From Kineococcus mangrovi (GTDB lineage Bacteria; Actinomycetota; Actinomycetes; Actinomycetales; Kineococcaceae), in contig NZ_JBGGTQ010000004.1 in the NCBI RefSeq assembly GCF_041320705.1, positions 248,001 to 312,000 on the forward strand: a DNA stretch of 64,000 bases, in the 5' to 3' direction. Both the position numbers and the translations under genes were made by a program. This document shows, in pieces, positions 8,579-16,571 of the stretch. The stretch's first letter is position 1, and every line of letters begins with the position of its first letter. The notes under the pieces are model-generated. The model was not told where the DNA came from and ran no database searches. It was given only the letters and a program-made list of their open reading frames with translations.

Positions 8579-9556
8579 TCAGCCGGCCGGTTCCGGGACC
8601 CGGGCCCGCCGCTGGTGGCGCAGCACGTCCACCGTCAGCAGGGCCAGCGCCGCCCACACGAGGCCGAAGCCGATCCACCGCGAGGTGGGCATCGTCTCCC
8701 CGAGCAGTAGGGCCGCGGCGAACTGCAGGACGGGGGTGACGTACTGCAGCATCCCGATGACCGTCAGCGGCACCCGGGCCGCGGCGGCCGCGAACAGCAC
8801 GAGCGGCACCAGCGTCGTGGGGCCGGCCAGGACGAGCAGCGTCGCATGCAGCGGGCCCTCGCTCGCGAACGTCAACCGGTCGCCGAGGACGGCGAGCGCC
8901 GCGACGGCGGGCACGAGCAGCACCCCCGTCTCCACCGTCAGCCCCGTCAGCGGGTCCACCCCCGCGCCCCGGCGGGCGAGCCGGTTCTTCAGCAGGCCGT
9001 AGCTGCCGAAGGAGACGGCCAGGGTCAGCGCCATCCACGGCAGCCGCCCCAGGTCGGCGGTGATGACCAGGACCGCGACCAGGCCCACCCCGACGGCCGC
9101 CCACTGCCCCCGGCGCAGCCGTTCGCGCAGCACGAGCACGCCCAGCAGCACCGTCAGCAGCGGGTTGACGAAGTACCCCAGCGACGCCTCCAGGACGTGC
9201 CCGGTGACGACGGCCAGGCCGTACACGCCCCAGTTCGCGGCGATCGCGACCGCCGCGAGCGCGAGCAGCCCGCGCTGGGCCGGGTCGCGCAGGACGAGGA
9301 GCACGCGCGCCCACCGGCGCAGCACCGTGACGAGGACCACGGACAGGGCGAGGGAGAAGACGATCCGCCACGCCAGCAGCTCGACCGCCCCCGCCGGTCG
9401 CAGCGCGTGGAAGTAGAAGGGGAACAGCCCCCACATCCCGTAGCAGGCCAGCCCCGCGGCGACCCCGGCCGTCCCGGCGCGGGGGGTGCGCGACCGGTGG
9501 ACGATCCGTGCGCGTGCTGGGCGGGTCCGGCCCGGGGTGTCCTCCACGTGGTTCAC
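8579..9556 (-). CDS. rarD: RarD-family EamA transporter
   Basis: A 325-residue member of the RarD branch of the drug/metabolite transporters, with ten predicted membrane helices in two repeats. RarD landmarks are the N-terminal GLACYGMWGLFPFYFHAL, then WRIVFSL, EASLGYFVNPLLTVLLGVLVLRERL and, near the end, MLQYVTPVLQFAAALLLGE. Escherichia coli RarD was linked to chloramphenicol sensitivity, but its natural substrate is not settled. It starts on GTG and is transcribed away from fprA. The two genes share a 105-base intergenic region that holds the iron-box-like palindrome. Confidence 0.87.
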   Translation of the reverse strand: MNHVEDTPGRTRPARARIVHRSRTPRAGTAGVAAGLACYGMWGLFPFYFHALRPAGAVELLAWRIVFSLALSVVLVTVLRRWARVLLVLRDPAQRGLLALAAVAIAANWGVYGLAVVTGHVLEASLGYFVNPLLTVLLGVLVLRERLRRGQWAAVGVGLVAVLVITADLGRLPWMALTLAVSFGSYGLLKNRLARRGAGVDPLTGLTVETGVLLVPAVAALAVLGDRLTFASEGPLHATLLVLAGPTTLVPLVLFAAAAARVPLTVIGMLQYVTPVLQFAAALLLGETMPTSRWIGFGLVWAALALLTVDVLRHQRRARVPEPAG

Positions 9557-9595
9557 GCAGCCATCGTGACGGCGGTCGTGCCCCGCGCCCGGCGT

Positions 9596-9607
9596 TAGGC
9601 TTGCCTA
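9596..9607. promoter_or_regulatory. Iron-box-like palindrome upstream of fprA-etfBA
   Basis: The perfect inverted repeat TAGGC-TT-GCCTA sits in the divergent rarD/fprA gap, 54 bases before the fprA start. With its preceding T it matches 11 of 14 positions of the right side of the DtxR/IdeR/DmdR consensus (TTAGGCTCACCTAA), but the left five bases of the 19-base box do not match. It also contains a possible -10 element, TAGGCT (9596-9601). The palindrome is seen; regulator binding is inference. Confidence 0.4.
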
Positions 9608-9661
9608 CGCACGTTCGCTCCACCGATCCAGCTGCACCGACCGAGAGGGACACCGAGACCT

Positions 9662-11059
9662 GTGACCGATTCGAACCGTTCGCTGCGCGTCGCCGTCGTC
9701 GGAGCCGGGCCGGCCGGGATCTACGCCTCGGACATCCTCTCCAAGGCCGACCTGTCGGGCACCGGGTTCGACGGCGTCGGCATCGACCTCTTCGAGCGCC
9801 TGCCCGCGCCCTTCGGCCTCGTCCGGTACGGCGTCGCCCCCGACCACCCGCGCATCAAGCAGATCGTCGTGGCGCTGGAGAAGGTGCTCTCCCGCGGGGA
9901 CATCCGCCTCCTGACGAACGTCGACTTCGGCACCGACGTCACGCTGGAGGACCTGCGGCGGCACTACGACGCCGTGATCTTCTCCACGGGCTCGATCGAG
10001 GACGCGCGCCTGGAGATCCCCGGGGTCGACGCCCCCGAGAGCTACGGCGCGGCCGACTTCGTCTCCTGGTACGACGGCCACCCCGACTACCCGCGCACCT
10101 GGCCGCTGCAGGCCGAGCGCGTCGCGGTCCTCGGCGCCGGGAACGTCGCCCTGGACGTGGCCCGCATCCTCGCCAAGCACGCCGAGGACCTCCTGCCGAC
10201 GGAGATCCCGGACAACGTCCACGAGGTGCTCCAGGCCTCGCCGGTCACCGACGTGCACGTCTTCGCCCGCCGCGGGCCCGCGCAGGTGAAGTTCTCGTCG
10301 CTGGAGCTGCGTGAACTCGGTCACGTCCCCGACGTCGACATCGTCGTGGACCCGGAGGACTTCGACTTCGACGAGGGGTCCGAGCAGGCCATCGCCTCCT
10401 CCAACCAGACCAGGCAGGTCGTCAAGACGCTCACCGACTGGACCTTGAAGGAGGGGGACTCGACGGCCTCGCGCCGCATCCACCTGCACTTCCTGCACGC
10501 CCCGGCCGAGATCGTCACCGGACCCGACGGGCACGTCACGGGGCTGCGCACCGAGCGCACCCGCCTGGTCGGCGACGGCACGGTCGAGGGCACGGGCGAC
10601 CTGCACGACTGGGACGTCCAGGCCGTCTACCGCGCGGTGGGCTACGTCGGTTCCCCGCTGCCGGGGGTGCCGTTCGACGCCCTCGCCGGGGTCATCGCCA
10701 ACCACGAGGGCCGCGTCACCGACCCCGAGGGCGGGTCCGTTCCGGGCGTCTACTGCACCGGCTGGATCAAGCGCGGTCCCGTGGGCCTCATCGGGCACAC
10801 GAAGTCCGACGCGTCCGAGACGGTCCGGCACCTGGTCTCCGACGCCGCCGGTCTGGCCCGGGCCGAGCAGCCGGACCCGCAGGCCGTGCTGGACTTCCTG
10901 CGCGGCAAGGGCGTGGAGGTCCTGACCTGGACCGACTGGGAGACGCTGGACGCCTACGAGCGCTCCCTCGGTGCGCCGCGGGGCCGCGAGCGCGTCAAGG
11001 TCGTCTCCCGCGAGGACATGATCGAGGCCTCGCGCCGCGCGGGCGCCGGGGAGGCCTGA
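9662..11059 (+). CDS. fprA: Ferredoxin/flavodoxin-NADP+ reductase, FprA type
   Basis: A 465-residue two-dinucleotide-domain flavoprotein of the adrenodoxin-reductase type, which passes electrons between NADPH and ferredoxin. The FAD-binding motif VVGAGPAGIYAS lies at about residues 12-23, and LFERLPAPFGLVRYGVAPDHP follows. The NADP-binding motif VLGAGNVALDVARIL lies near residue 160, followed by RRGPAQVKFSSLELREL. The C-terminal FAD-contact segment is CTGWIKRGPVGLIG. Length agrees with Mycobacterium FprA (about 456). It starts on GTG, with GAGAGGGA some 11 bases upstream. A single base separates its stop from etfB, so FprA, EtfB and EtfA form one operon. Confidence 0.95.
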   Translation: MTDSNRSLRVAVVGAGPAGIYASDILSKADLSGTGFDGVGIDLFERLPAPFGLVRYGVAPDHPRIKQIVVALEKVLSRGDIRLLTNVDFGTDVTLEDLRRHYDAVIFSTGSIEDARLEIPGVDAPESYGAADFVSWYDGHPDYPRTWPLQAERVAVLGAGNVALDVARILAKHAEDLLPTEIPDNVHEVLQASPVTDVHVFARRGPAQVKFSSLELRELGHVPDVDIVVDPEDFDFDEGSEQAIASSNQTRQVVKTLTDWTLKEGDSTASRRIHLHFLHAPAEIVTGPDGHVTGLRTERTRLVGDGTVEGTGDLHDWDVQAVYRAVGYVGSPLPGVPFDALAGVIANHEGRVTDPEGGSVPGVYCTGWIKRGPVGLIGHTKSDASETVRHLVSDAAGLARAEQPDPQAVLDFLRGKGVEVLTWTDWETLDAYERSLGAPRGRERVKVVSREDMIEASRRAGAGEA

Positions 11060-11060
11060 C

Positions 11061-11864
11061 GTGCGGGTCGTGGTGTGCGTCAAGCACGTCCCCGACGTCC
11101 AGCAGCCCCGGTCCCTGCGCCCGGACGGCCGGCTCGCCCGGGGCGGGGACGACGACACCCTCAACGAGCTCGACGAGGACGCGCTCGAAGCGGGCCTGCG
11201 CACGGCCGAGGCCGCCGGGTTCCCCGGTGAGGGGCACGACGTCACCGTCCTGACCGTGGGCCCGGCCGCCGCCGTGGAGGCCGTGCGCCGCGGGGTCGCC
11301 ATGGGCGCCTCGGGGGCCGTGCACGTGCGCGACGACGCCGTGGCCGGTTCGGACGCCGTGGCGACCGCGCGGGTCCTGGCGGCCGCGATCGCCGAGCTGC
11401 ACGCCGAGGCGCCCGTCGACGTCGTCGTGGCCGGGATGGCCGCGCTCGACGGCCTGACCTCCCTGGTCCCGGCCGCGCTCGCGGAGCTGCTGGGCTGGCC
11501 CCAGCTCACGCTGGCCGACCGGATCACCGTCGCCGACGGCGTGGTGACGGTGCGCCGCGAGACGTCCACCGACGTCGAGGAGCTCACCGCGCCGGCCCCC
11601 GCGGTGCTCTCGGTCACCGACCAGGCGTTCCGCGCCCGCTTCCCGGGCTTCAAGGGGATCCTGGCCGCCCGCAAGCACCCCGTGACGACGTGGTCGCTGG
11701 CCGACCTCGGCCTCGACCCGTCCACGGTCGGCCCGGCCGGGTCCGCGACGCGGGTCGTGCACGCCGCCGAACGCCCCGAGCGGGCCGACCGCGTCCTCGT
11801 CACCGGGGACGCCGAGACGGTGCCCGCCCTGGTGGACTACCTGTCGCAGAAGGGTTTCGCGTGA
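11061..11864 (+). CDS. etfB: Electron transfer flavoprotein beta subunit
   Basis: A 267-residue EtfB/FixA subunit, which binds AMP and together with EtfA carries electrons from dehydrogenases such as acyl-CoA dehydrogenases. The N-terminus VVVCVKHVPDVQQ and the following NELDEDALEAGLR are typical. The ADGV...VRRETSTDVEELTAPAPAVLSV region and the late FPGFKGILAARK segment fit the adenylate-binding and dimer-contact parts of the family. It starts on GTG one base after the fprA stop and overlaps etfA by four bases (GTGA). The arrangement ensures near-equal synthesis of the two ETF subunits. Confidence 0.93.
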   Translation: MRVVVCVKHVPDVQQPRSLRPDGRLARGGDDDTLNELDEDALEAGLRTAEAAGFPGEGHDVTVLTVGPAAAVEAVRRGVAMGASGAVHVRDDAVAGSDAVATARVLAAAIAELHAEAPVDVVVAGMAALDGLTSLVPAALAELLGWPQLTLADRITVADGVVTVRRETSTDVEELTAPAPAVLSVTDQAFRARFPGFKGILAARKHPVTTWSLADLGLDPSTVGPAGSATRVVHAAERPERADRVLVTGDAETVPALVDYLSQKGFA

Positions 11865-12850
11865 ACGAGAGGGAGAACGGCGGACAGGCCGGTGGATCGG
11901 TGGCCGTCCTCGTGGACCACCTCGACGGGACGGTCCGGCCGACCGCGCTGGAGCTGCTGACCCTGGCCCGCGGGCTGGGCCGCGAGGTCCACGCCGTGTG
12001 GGTGGGGGACCGGGCTCCGGCGGCCGAGCTCGCGGCCCACGGCGCGGACGTCGTGCACGAGGTGGAGGTCTCGGGTGCCGACGCCCGGTTGACGGCCTCG
12101 GTCGTCGACGCGCTCCAGGCCGTCCTCGCCGCCGGCGTCGTCGGGCTCGTGCTCGTCCCGTCCACGTTCGAGGGGCGGGAGGTGGCCGCCCGCCTGGCCG
12201 TCCGCACCGGCGCCGGTGTCGTCACGGGCGTTTCCGGCGTGGCCGTCGAGGACGGGTGCTGGACCGCCCGCAAGACCGTCCTGGCCGGCGGCTGGGACAC
12301 CGCCTGCGCCGTCACCGGTCCGCTCGCGGTCGTCGCCGTGGCCCCGCACGCCGTGCAGGCGCTCGCGCGGGACGGGGCGGCGGAACCGGTCGTCGTCCGC
12401 CGCACCGCGGAGGCGTCCGCGGCGGCCCGGGCCGTCACGGTCGTCTCCCGCACCCGCCGCCCCGCGAGCGAGCGGCCCCCGCTCGCCGAGGCCGAGGTCG
12501 TCGTCGTCGGCGGCCGCGGCGTCGAGGGGGACTTCTCCGGCGTCGAGGAGCTGGCCGACGTCCTCGGCGGTGCCGTCGGCGCCACGCGCGTCGCCACCGA
12601 CGAGGGCTGGATCGGGCACGAGGCCCAGGTCGGGCAGACCGGGGTGACGATCTCCCCGCGCCTGTACGTCGGGCTCGGCGTGTCCGGCGCCGTGCACCAC
12701 AAGGGCGGCATGGCGGCCTCCGCCACGGTCGTCGCGGTGAACAACGACCCCGACGCCCCCGTCTTCGAGTTCGCCGACTACGGGATCGTCGGGGACCTCA
12801 CCGAGGTCCTGCCCGCCCTCACCGCCGAACTGCGCCGCCGCCGCGGCTGA
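11861..12850 (+). CDS. etfA: Electron transfer flavoprotein alpha subunit
   Basis: A 329-residue EtfA/FixB subunit, which supplies the FAD site of the ETF heterodimer. The variable N-terminal domain begins VAVLVDHLDGTVRPTALELL. The C-terminal FAD domain contains VGGRGVEGDFSGVEELADVL, then GQTGVTISPRLYVGLGVSGA, HHKGGM and the terminal ADYGIVGDLTEVLPAL, all diagnostic. The GTG start at 11861 overlaps the etfB stop. The longer upstream frame is etfB read out of frame. A strong bidirectional hairpin follows the stop. The ETF:quinone oxidoreductase partner is not in the window, and fprA occupies the place where such a partner gene might be expected. Confidence 0.93.
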   Translation: MNERENGGQAGGSVAVLVDHLDGTVRPTALELLTLARGLGREVHAVWVGDRAPAAELAAHGADVVHEVEVSGADARLTASVVDALQAVLAAGVVGLVLVPSTFEGREVAARLAVRTGAGVVTGVSGVAVEDGCWTARKTVLAGGWDTACAVTGPLAVVAVAPHAVQALARDGAAEPVVVRRTAEASAAARAVTVVSRTRRPASERPPLAEAEVVVVGGRGVEGDFSGVEELADVLGGAVGATRVATDEGWIGHEAQVGQTGVTISPRLYVGLGVSGAVHHKGGMAASATVVAVNNDPDAPVFEFADYGIVGDLTEVLPALTAELRRRRG

Positions 12851-12859
12851 CCCGCTGAC

Positions 12860-12894
12860 CCCCTCCCGCGCCCGGGTCCCGGGCGCGGGAGGGG
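12860..12894. terminator. Bidirectional terminator between etfA and the esterase gene
   Basis: A perfect 16-base-pair GC-rich stem (12860-12875 with 12879-12894) with a three-base loop lies exactly between the converging etfA and esterase stop codons. No T tract follows, as is common for actinobacterial terminators. Position and symmetry suggest it serves both strands. Confidence 0.8.
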
Positions 12895-12896
12895 CC

Positions 12897-14012
12897 TCAG
12901 GCCGACGTCGGCGCGAAGCCCTGCAGGTTCTCGCCGAGCCATTCCAGGGCCTGCGGGACGAAACCGGCCCAGATGCTCGTGCGGTGCCCGCCCTGCTGCT
13001 GGGTCACCAACGTCACCTGCAGCGGCCCGTGCGCGGCGGCGGCCAGGGCCGACGTCGACGGCCAGGACAGCGAGTCGCTCTCGGAGGCCATGGCCCACAC
13101 GCGGACGGCGGGCGGGCTGACCTTCGCCAGGGTCACGAGGTCGAGCCGCTGACCCGCGGGGCTGTCCAGCGCGAACGGCGTCCACGACCCGAAGTTCGGC
13201 GTGAAGTACCCGCCGAAGGAGATCGTCGCCCCGAACCGGTCCGGGTGCAGCATCGTCAGCTGGTTCGCGCACCACCCGCCCATCGACAGGCCCATCGTCG
13301 CCCAGGAAGCGGCCGTGCGGGCGGCCTGGTAGTGGCTCTCGACCCAGTCCGGGACGTCCTTCGACATCCACGTCTCCAGTTGCGGCTCACCGGGTCCACC
13401 GTTGACGCACTCGGTGTCGCGGCCCGCGGGGATCTCCAGGTCGGGGAACACGAGGATGGGCGGCACGATCTGCCGGCTGGTCACGGCGCCGTCGACCGCG
13501 GGCTGGACGTCCATCGCGTCCAGCCACTGCTGCGGGGTCCCCGGGTAGCCGTGGAAGGCCTCGACGACGGGGTACCCGCCGGCCGGGGCGGGCTTCGTGC
13601 CGTACCCGGCGGGGAGCATGACGAGCACCGTCCCGGTGACGCCGGACGCCGGTCCGGGCACCTGCGCCCGGAACACGCGGCCGTCGTAGCCCGCGATCTG
13701 CTCGGCCTTCGGGTCGCTCACCGTCGTCGTGCCGCCGGTGTCCCCGCCGGACGTCGTGGTGGTCGTCGCGGACTGGGCGGACCGGGTGCCCAGGAGGTCG
13801 TCCCAGTCGGAGTACAGGCCGAACTCGGAGTTCACGACGAGGAACACCGCCACGAGGACGGTCAGGTTGACCGCGATGAGCGAGGCCGCCCGGCCGAGCA
13901 GCGCCAGCACCCCCCGTCGCGCCAGCAGCCGCCAGCCGACGACGATCGCGACCAGTGCCGCGCACGCCACCCCGATGGCCACCCCCTGGGTGACCGGACT
14001 CGACAGACCCAC
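12897..14012 (-). CDS. Membrane-anchored alpha/beta-hydrolase (esterase D / mycolyltransferase-like)
   Basis: A 371-residue protein with two N-terminal membrane helices (about 9-30 and 42-64), a Thr/Ser/Gly-rich linker (about 82-97) and an extracytoplasmic alpha/beta-hydrolase of the putative esterase family that includes antigen 85. The nucleophile elbow is GLSMGGW with Ser about 243. A catalytic His is likely in QQGGHRTSIW, and an oxyanion-side segment is VEAFHGYPGTP. Related two-helix versions occur in actinobacteria without mycolic acids, so mycolyl transfer should not be assumed. Cell-wall ester or acyl chemistry is the reasonable inference. It starts on GTG. The SGNH hydrolase gene lies upstream on the same strand, 82 bases away. 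Confidence 0.82.
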   Translation of the reverse strand: MGLSSPVTQGVAIGVACAALVAIVVGWRLLARRGVLALLGRAASLIAVNLTVLVAVFLVVNSEFGLYSDWDDLLGTRSAQSATTTTTSGGDTGGTTTVSDPKAEQIAGYDGRVFRAQVPGPASGVTGTVLVMLPAGYGTKPAPAGGYPVVEAFHGYPGTPQQWLDAMDVQPAVDGAVTSRQIVPPILVFPDLEIPAGRDTECVNGGPGEPQLETWMSKDVPDWVESHYQAARTAASWATMGLSMGGWCANQLTMLHPDRFGATISFGGYFTPNFGSWTPFALDSPAGQRLDLVTLAKVSPPAVRVWAMASESDSLSWPSTSALAAAAHGPLQVTLVTQQQGGHRTSIWAGFVPQALEWLGENLQGFAPTSA

Positions 14013-14035
14013 CGTGGAACCTCCCCCGTGCCTGC

Positions 14036-14053
14036 GAACGCCGGTGGGCGTTC
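14036..14053 (-). terminator. Short hairpin between SGNH hydrolase and esterase genes
   Basis: The inverted repeat GAACGCC-GGTG-GGCGTTC, with a seven-base-pair stem, lies downstream of the SGNH hydrolase stop and upstream of the esterase start, both on the minus strand. It may end the hydrolase transcript. No T tract follows. Confidence 0.3.
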
Positions 14054-14094
14054 CTCCCGATCATCGGGGCGGGGAGGACCGGGAGGGAGCGTTC

Positions 14095-14898
14095 TCAGCG
14101 GATGTCCGGTGAACGTGGAGCGCGTTCGGAGGACAGCGCCGCCAGCACGGCGTCCGCGATGGCCCGCTGGCCCTCCGCGTTCGGGTGGTCGCCGTCGTCG
14201 GCCAGCAGCGGCGCGGGGTCCAGGCTCCCGTCGTCGCCGTGGAAGACCTGCCGGAGGCCCACGAACGTCACCCGCGCCCCCTCGGCGTCCACGGCCGCCT
14301 GCAGCCGGTCGTCGAAGGAGTCCGTCAGCTGCTCCTGCACGGCCCGCTGGGCCGGCGTGTACTCCTGGTCGGCGACCGCCCCGTCGAGACCCACGGCCCA
14401 GTAGTCCAGGACGACCACCCGCGCGCCGGTGGGCGCGATGCGGCCGACGGTGGCCGAGACGGTGGCGACGGCCTCGGCCGCGGCGGCGTCGACCTGCTGC
14501 TCGTCCGGCAGGGGGTCGGACCCGTCGACCAGGTCGGCGACGTCGTTGGCGCCGGCCTCGAGCAGGACAACGTCGGTGGCGGAGAAGTCCGACAGGTTCT
14601 CCTCGACCGTGGCCGCGACGTCGTCGGACGTCGCGCCGTCCTCGGCGAGCTGCTCGAGCCCGACACGCTGCCCGGGGGCCGCCAGGTCGGCCGCGACGAG
14701 GACCGGGAACGGGGAGCAGTTGCACTGGGCGCCGGTCGGGACGGAGTCGCCGAGGGAGACGACGCGCGTCGGGCGCCCGGACCCGCCGTCCCGGGTGCTG
14801 TCGGTCACCGCGCCGGACTCCTCGGGCAGGGAGGCGGCCACGCTGCCCAGCAGGAGCAGCACGACGGCGAAGACGCGGAGGGGTCTCACGCTCCGCAC
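14095..14898 (-). CDS. Secreted SGNH/GDSL hydrolase
   Basis: A 267-residue exported hydrolase of the SGNH fold, a family of lipases, esterases and carbohydrate deacetylases. A signal peptide (VRSVRPLRVFAVVLLLLGSV) is followed by a low-complexity stretch and then the catalytic domain. Block I is VVSLGDSVPTG with Ser about 52. Block III is the GANDVADL segment (G-x-N-D), and block V is DGDHPNAEG with the Asp/His pair. Two cysteines in QCNCSPFP may form a disulfide. The GTG at 14898 was chosen because a longer frame to 14985 would put basic, proline-rich residues before the signal peptide. A GTG at 14889 is also possible. The substrate is unknown. Confidence 0.83.
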   Translation of the reverse strand: MRSVRPLRVFAVVLLLLGSVAASLPEESGAVTDSTRDGGSGRPTRVVSLGDSVPTGAQCNCSPFPVLVAADLAAPGQRVGLEQLAEDGATSDDVAATVEENLSDFSATDVVLLEAGANDVADLVDGSDPLPDEQQVDAAAAEAVATVSATVGRIAPTGARVVVLDYWAVGLDGAVADQEYTPAQRAVQEQLTDSFDDRLQAAVDAEGARVTFVGLRQVFHGDDGSLDPAPLLADDGDHPNAEGQRAIADAVLAALSSERAPRSPDIR

Positions 14899-15009
14899 TG
14901 TGACACCACCACCTGTGCTCGACCCGCGGGGCGGGGGAGGGACCGGCCGGGGTCGATGCTCGGTCCTGCGGGCCCTCCTCGCCACCCCGGCCCCGGACGC
15001 GACGGGAGG

Positions 15010-16386
15010 TCAGCCGACGTCGCGCACGGCCAGCACCGCGCAGTCGTCCTCGGAGTTCGCGACGTGCTCGGTGACGAGCTCGTCGAGCAGGGTCTCCAGC
15101 GGCGCCGCGCGGGAGCGCTCCAGGCTCGCCCGCAGGACGAGGACGCCCTGCCCGACGTCGCGCCCGCGCCGCTCCACCAGGCCGTCGGTGTAGAGGACGA
15201 GCGTCCCCCCGGCGGGCCAGTCGTGGACGTGGTCGTGCCGGGCCCGTTCCGGGGCCACGCCCAGCGGCAGGTCCGGTTCCGCCGCCAGGGCCGTGCTGCC
15301 GCCCCGGGCGTCGACGAGCAGCGGCGGCGGGTGCCCGGCGAGCGTCCAGCGCACGACCCGCGGGTGCCCGGGCGGGTCCAGGCGCACGACGGCCAGCGTC
15401 GCGAGCGTGGCGTCCCCCAGGACGTCCAGGACGTGGTCCAGCCGCCGGACCAGGGCCGCCGGGTGCTCCTCGGGGCGGTCGACCGCCAGCGCCCGGAACA
15501 TCGAGCGCACCCGGCCCATCCGGGCGGCGGCCTCGATGTCGTGCCCGGCGACGTCGCCGATGAGCAGGAGCACCCCGCCGTCGGGCAGGGCCATCGCGTC
15601 GTACCAGTCCCCGCCGACCTGCTCGTCCGTCGGCGACCACGGCAGGTACCGGCTGGCGAGCTGCAACCCCGGCAGCGCGGGCAGCTCCGGCAGCATCGCG
15701 GCCTGCAGCGTGTGGGCCACGTCGCGGCGCTCGCGGTACAGCTGGGCGCGCCGGGCGGCCTGGGCGATCGCGTCGGCCACGGCCGCCACGAGGACGGCCT
15801 CCTCCTCGCCCAGGGTCCGCTCGACGTCCCACGCGATCGTCAGCGCGCCGATGCGGAACCCGCCGGCGACCAGCAGGGGCAGCACGACCCCGGAACGCAG
15901 GCCCGCGCGCCGGTAGGTGTCGGCGGCGCCGGGGAAGGTCTCCAGCAGGTCGCGCTGGCGGTGGAAGACGAGGGGGCGGCCGGTGCGGGCGACGCGGTGG
16001 GCGGGGGAGTCGACGTCGAGCGGCAGCCGCAGCCAGCGCTGCTCGGTGTCGTCGTCGAGCTGACCGAGGGCGGGGGTGGTGAGCCAGGGCCCGTCGATCA
16101 TCGAGACCGACGTGTAGCTCGCGTCGAGGTCCCGGCGCACGAGGTCGCGCACCGCGAGGGCCACGTCCTCGACGGTGTCGGTGGCGGCCAGCGCGGTCGC
16201 CAGGCCCAGCAGGGTCGCGTCGCGACGGCCGGTCGTGGTGCTGGTCGTGGGGGTGGTCGTGGGGGTGGTCGTGCCCGCACTGCTCGCCTCCACGCGCCGC
16301 GTCCCCGTCCTGGTGGTTCCCGATGAGTCCCGGGGAGTCCCGGTGAGTCCTGCACGTTGCCTCGACGCCCCCTGGAAGTCACTCAC
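15010..16386 (-). CDS. GAF-domain PP2C (SpoIIE-type) serine phosphatase
   Basis: A 458-residue regulator with a disordered Thr/Pro-rich N-terminus (TTTPTTTPTTSTTTG around residues 39-53), a GAF sensor domain (about 60-200) and a C-terminal SpoIIE/RsbU-like phosphatase domain (about 215-458). Metal-binding acidic motifs are GGDWYDAM, LIGDVAGHD, VLYTDGLVERR and NSEDDCAVL. Such enzymes dephosphorylate anti-anti-sigma factors in partner-switching pathways that free alternative sigma factors. The GAF domain may sense a small ligand or redox state. The GTG at 16386 has AGGA just upstream and is preferred to a longer Pro/Arg-rich frame. No anti-sigma gene is adjacent. Confidence 0.88.
   Translation of the reverse strand: MSDFQGASRQRAGLTGTPRDSSGTTRTGTRRVEASSAGTTTPTTTPTTSTTTGRRDATLLGLATALAATDTVEDVALAVRDLVRRDLDASYTSVSMIDGPWLTTPALGQLDDDTEQRWLRLPLDVDSPAHRVARTGRPLVFHRQRDLLETFPGAADTYRRAGLRSGVVLPLLVAGGFRIGALTIAWDVERTLGEEEAVLVAAVADAIAQAARRAQLYRERRDVAHTLQAAMLPELPALPGLQLASRYLPWSPTDEQVGGDWYDAMALPDGGVLLLIGDVAGHDIEAAARMGRVRSMFRALAVDRPEEHPAALVRRLDHVLDVLGDATLATLAVVRLDPPGHPRVVRWTLAGHPPPLLVDARGGSTALAAEPDLPLGVAPERARHDHVHDWPAGGTLVLYTDGLVERRGRDVGQGVLVLRASLERSRAAPLETLLDELVTEHVANSEDDCAVLAVRDVG
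16245..16277. repeat. Short tandem repeat encoding a Thr/Pro linker
   Basis: About two and a half copies of a 12-base unit (ggtcgtgggggt) lie inside the phosphatase gene and encode the TTTPTTTPT linker on the minus strand. The unit is a whole number of codons, so copy-number change would alter linker length without a frameshift. Confidence 0.6.
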
Positions 16387-16571
16387 AGTCCTGCCGCGTG
16401 ACGCAACCACCGCGGGTGGTCCTCCCGACTGGGCCCGGTGTGCCGGTCGTCGTGGGGCGCGCCCGGGTCGCCGCGCCGTCCCGAGGGGCCCGGCACCGGT
16501 GGGGGGTGGCGGAACGCGCGGCGGGCGTGCCGCGTTCAGCCTGACGAGACTCACCCGGGGGAAGGGACGGC

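Noticed and set aside
5124-9653. A 1509-codon open frame on the minus strand spanning several genes.
   Set aside because: It runs through DUF1537, DUF998, DMT, MprF-like and RarD genes in an unused frame. Its composition is Arg/Gly/Ala/Pro repeats.
12897-14012. Annotation of the membrane-anchored hydrolase as a true mycolyltransferase.
   Set aside because: The fold and GLSMGGW motif fit, but the two-helix anchor and the lineage do not support mycolate chemistry. Esterase-like is the safer call.
16245-16277. Short direct repeats as a possible CRISPR array.
   Set aside because: The units are 12 bases, contiguous, coding and without spacers.
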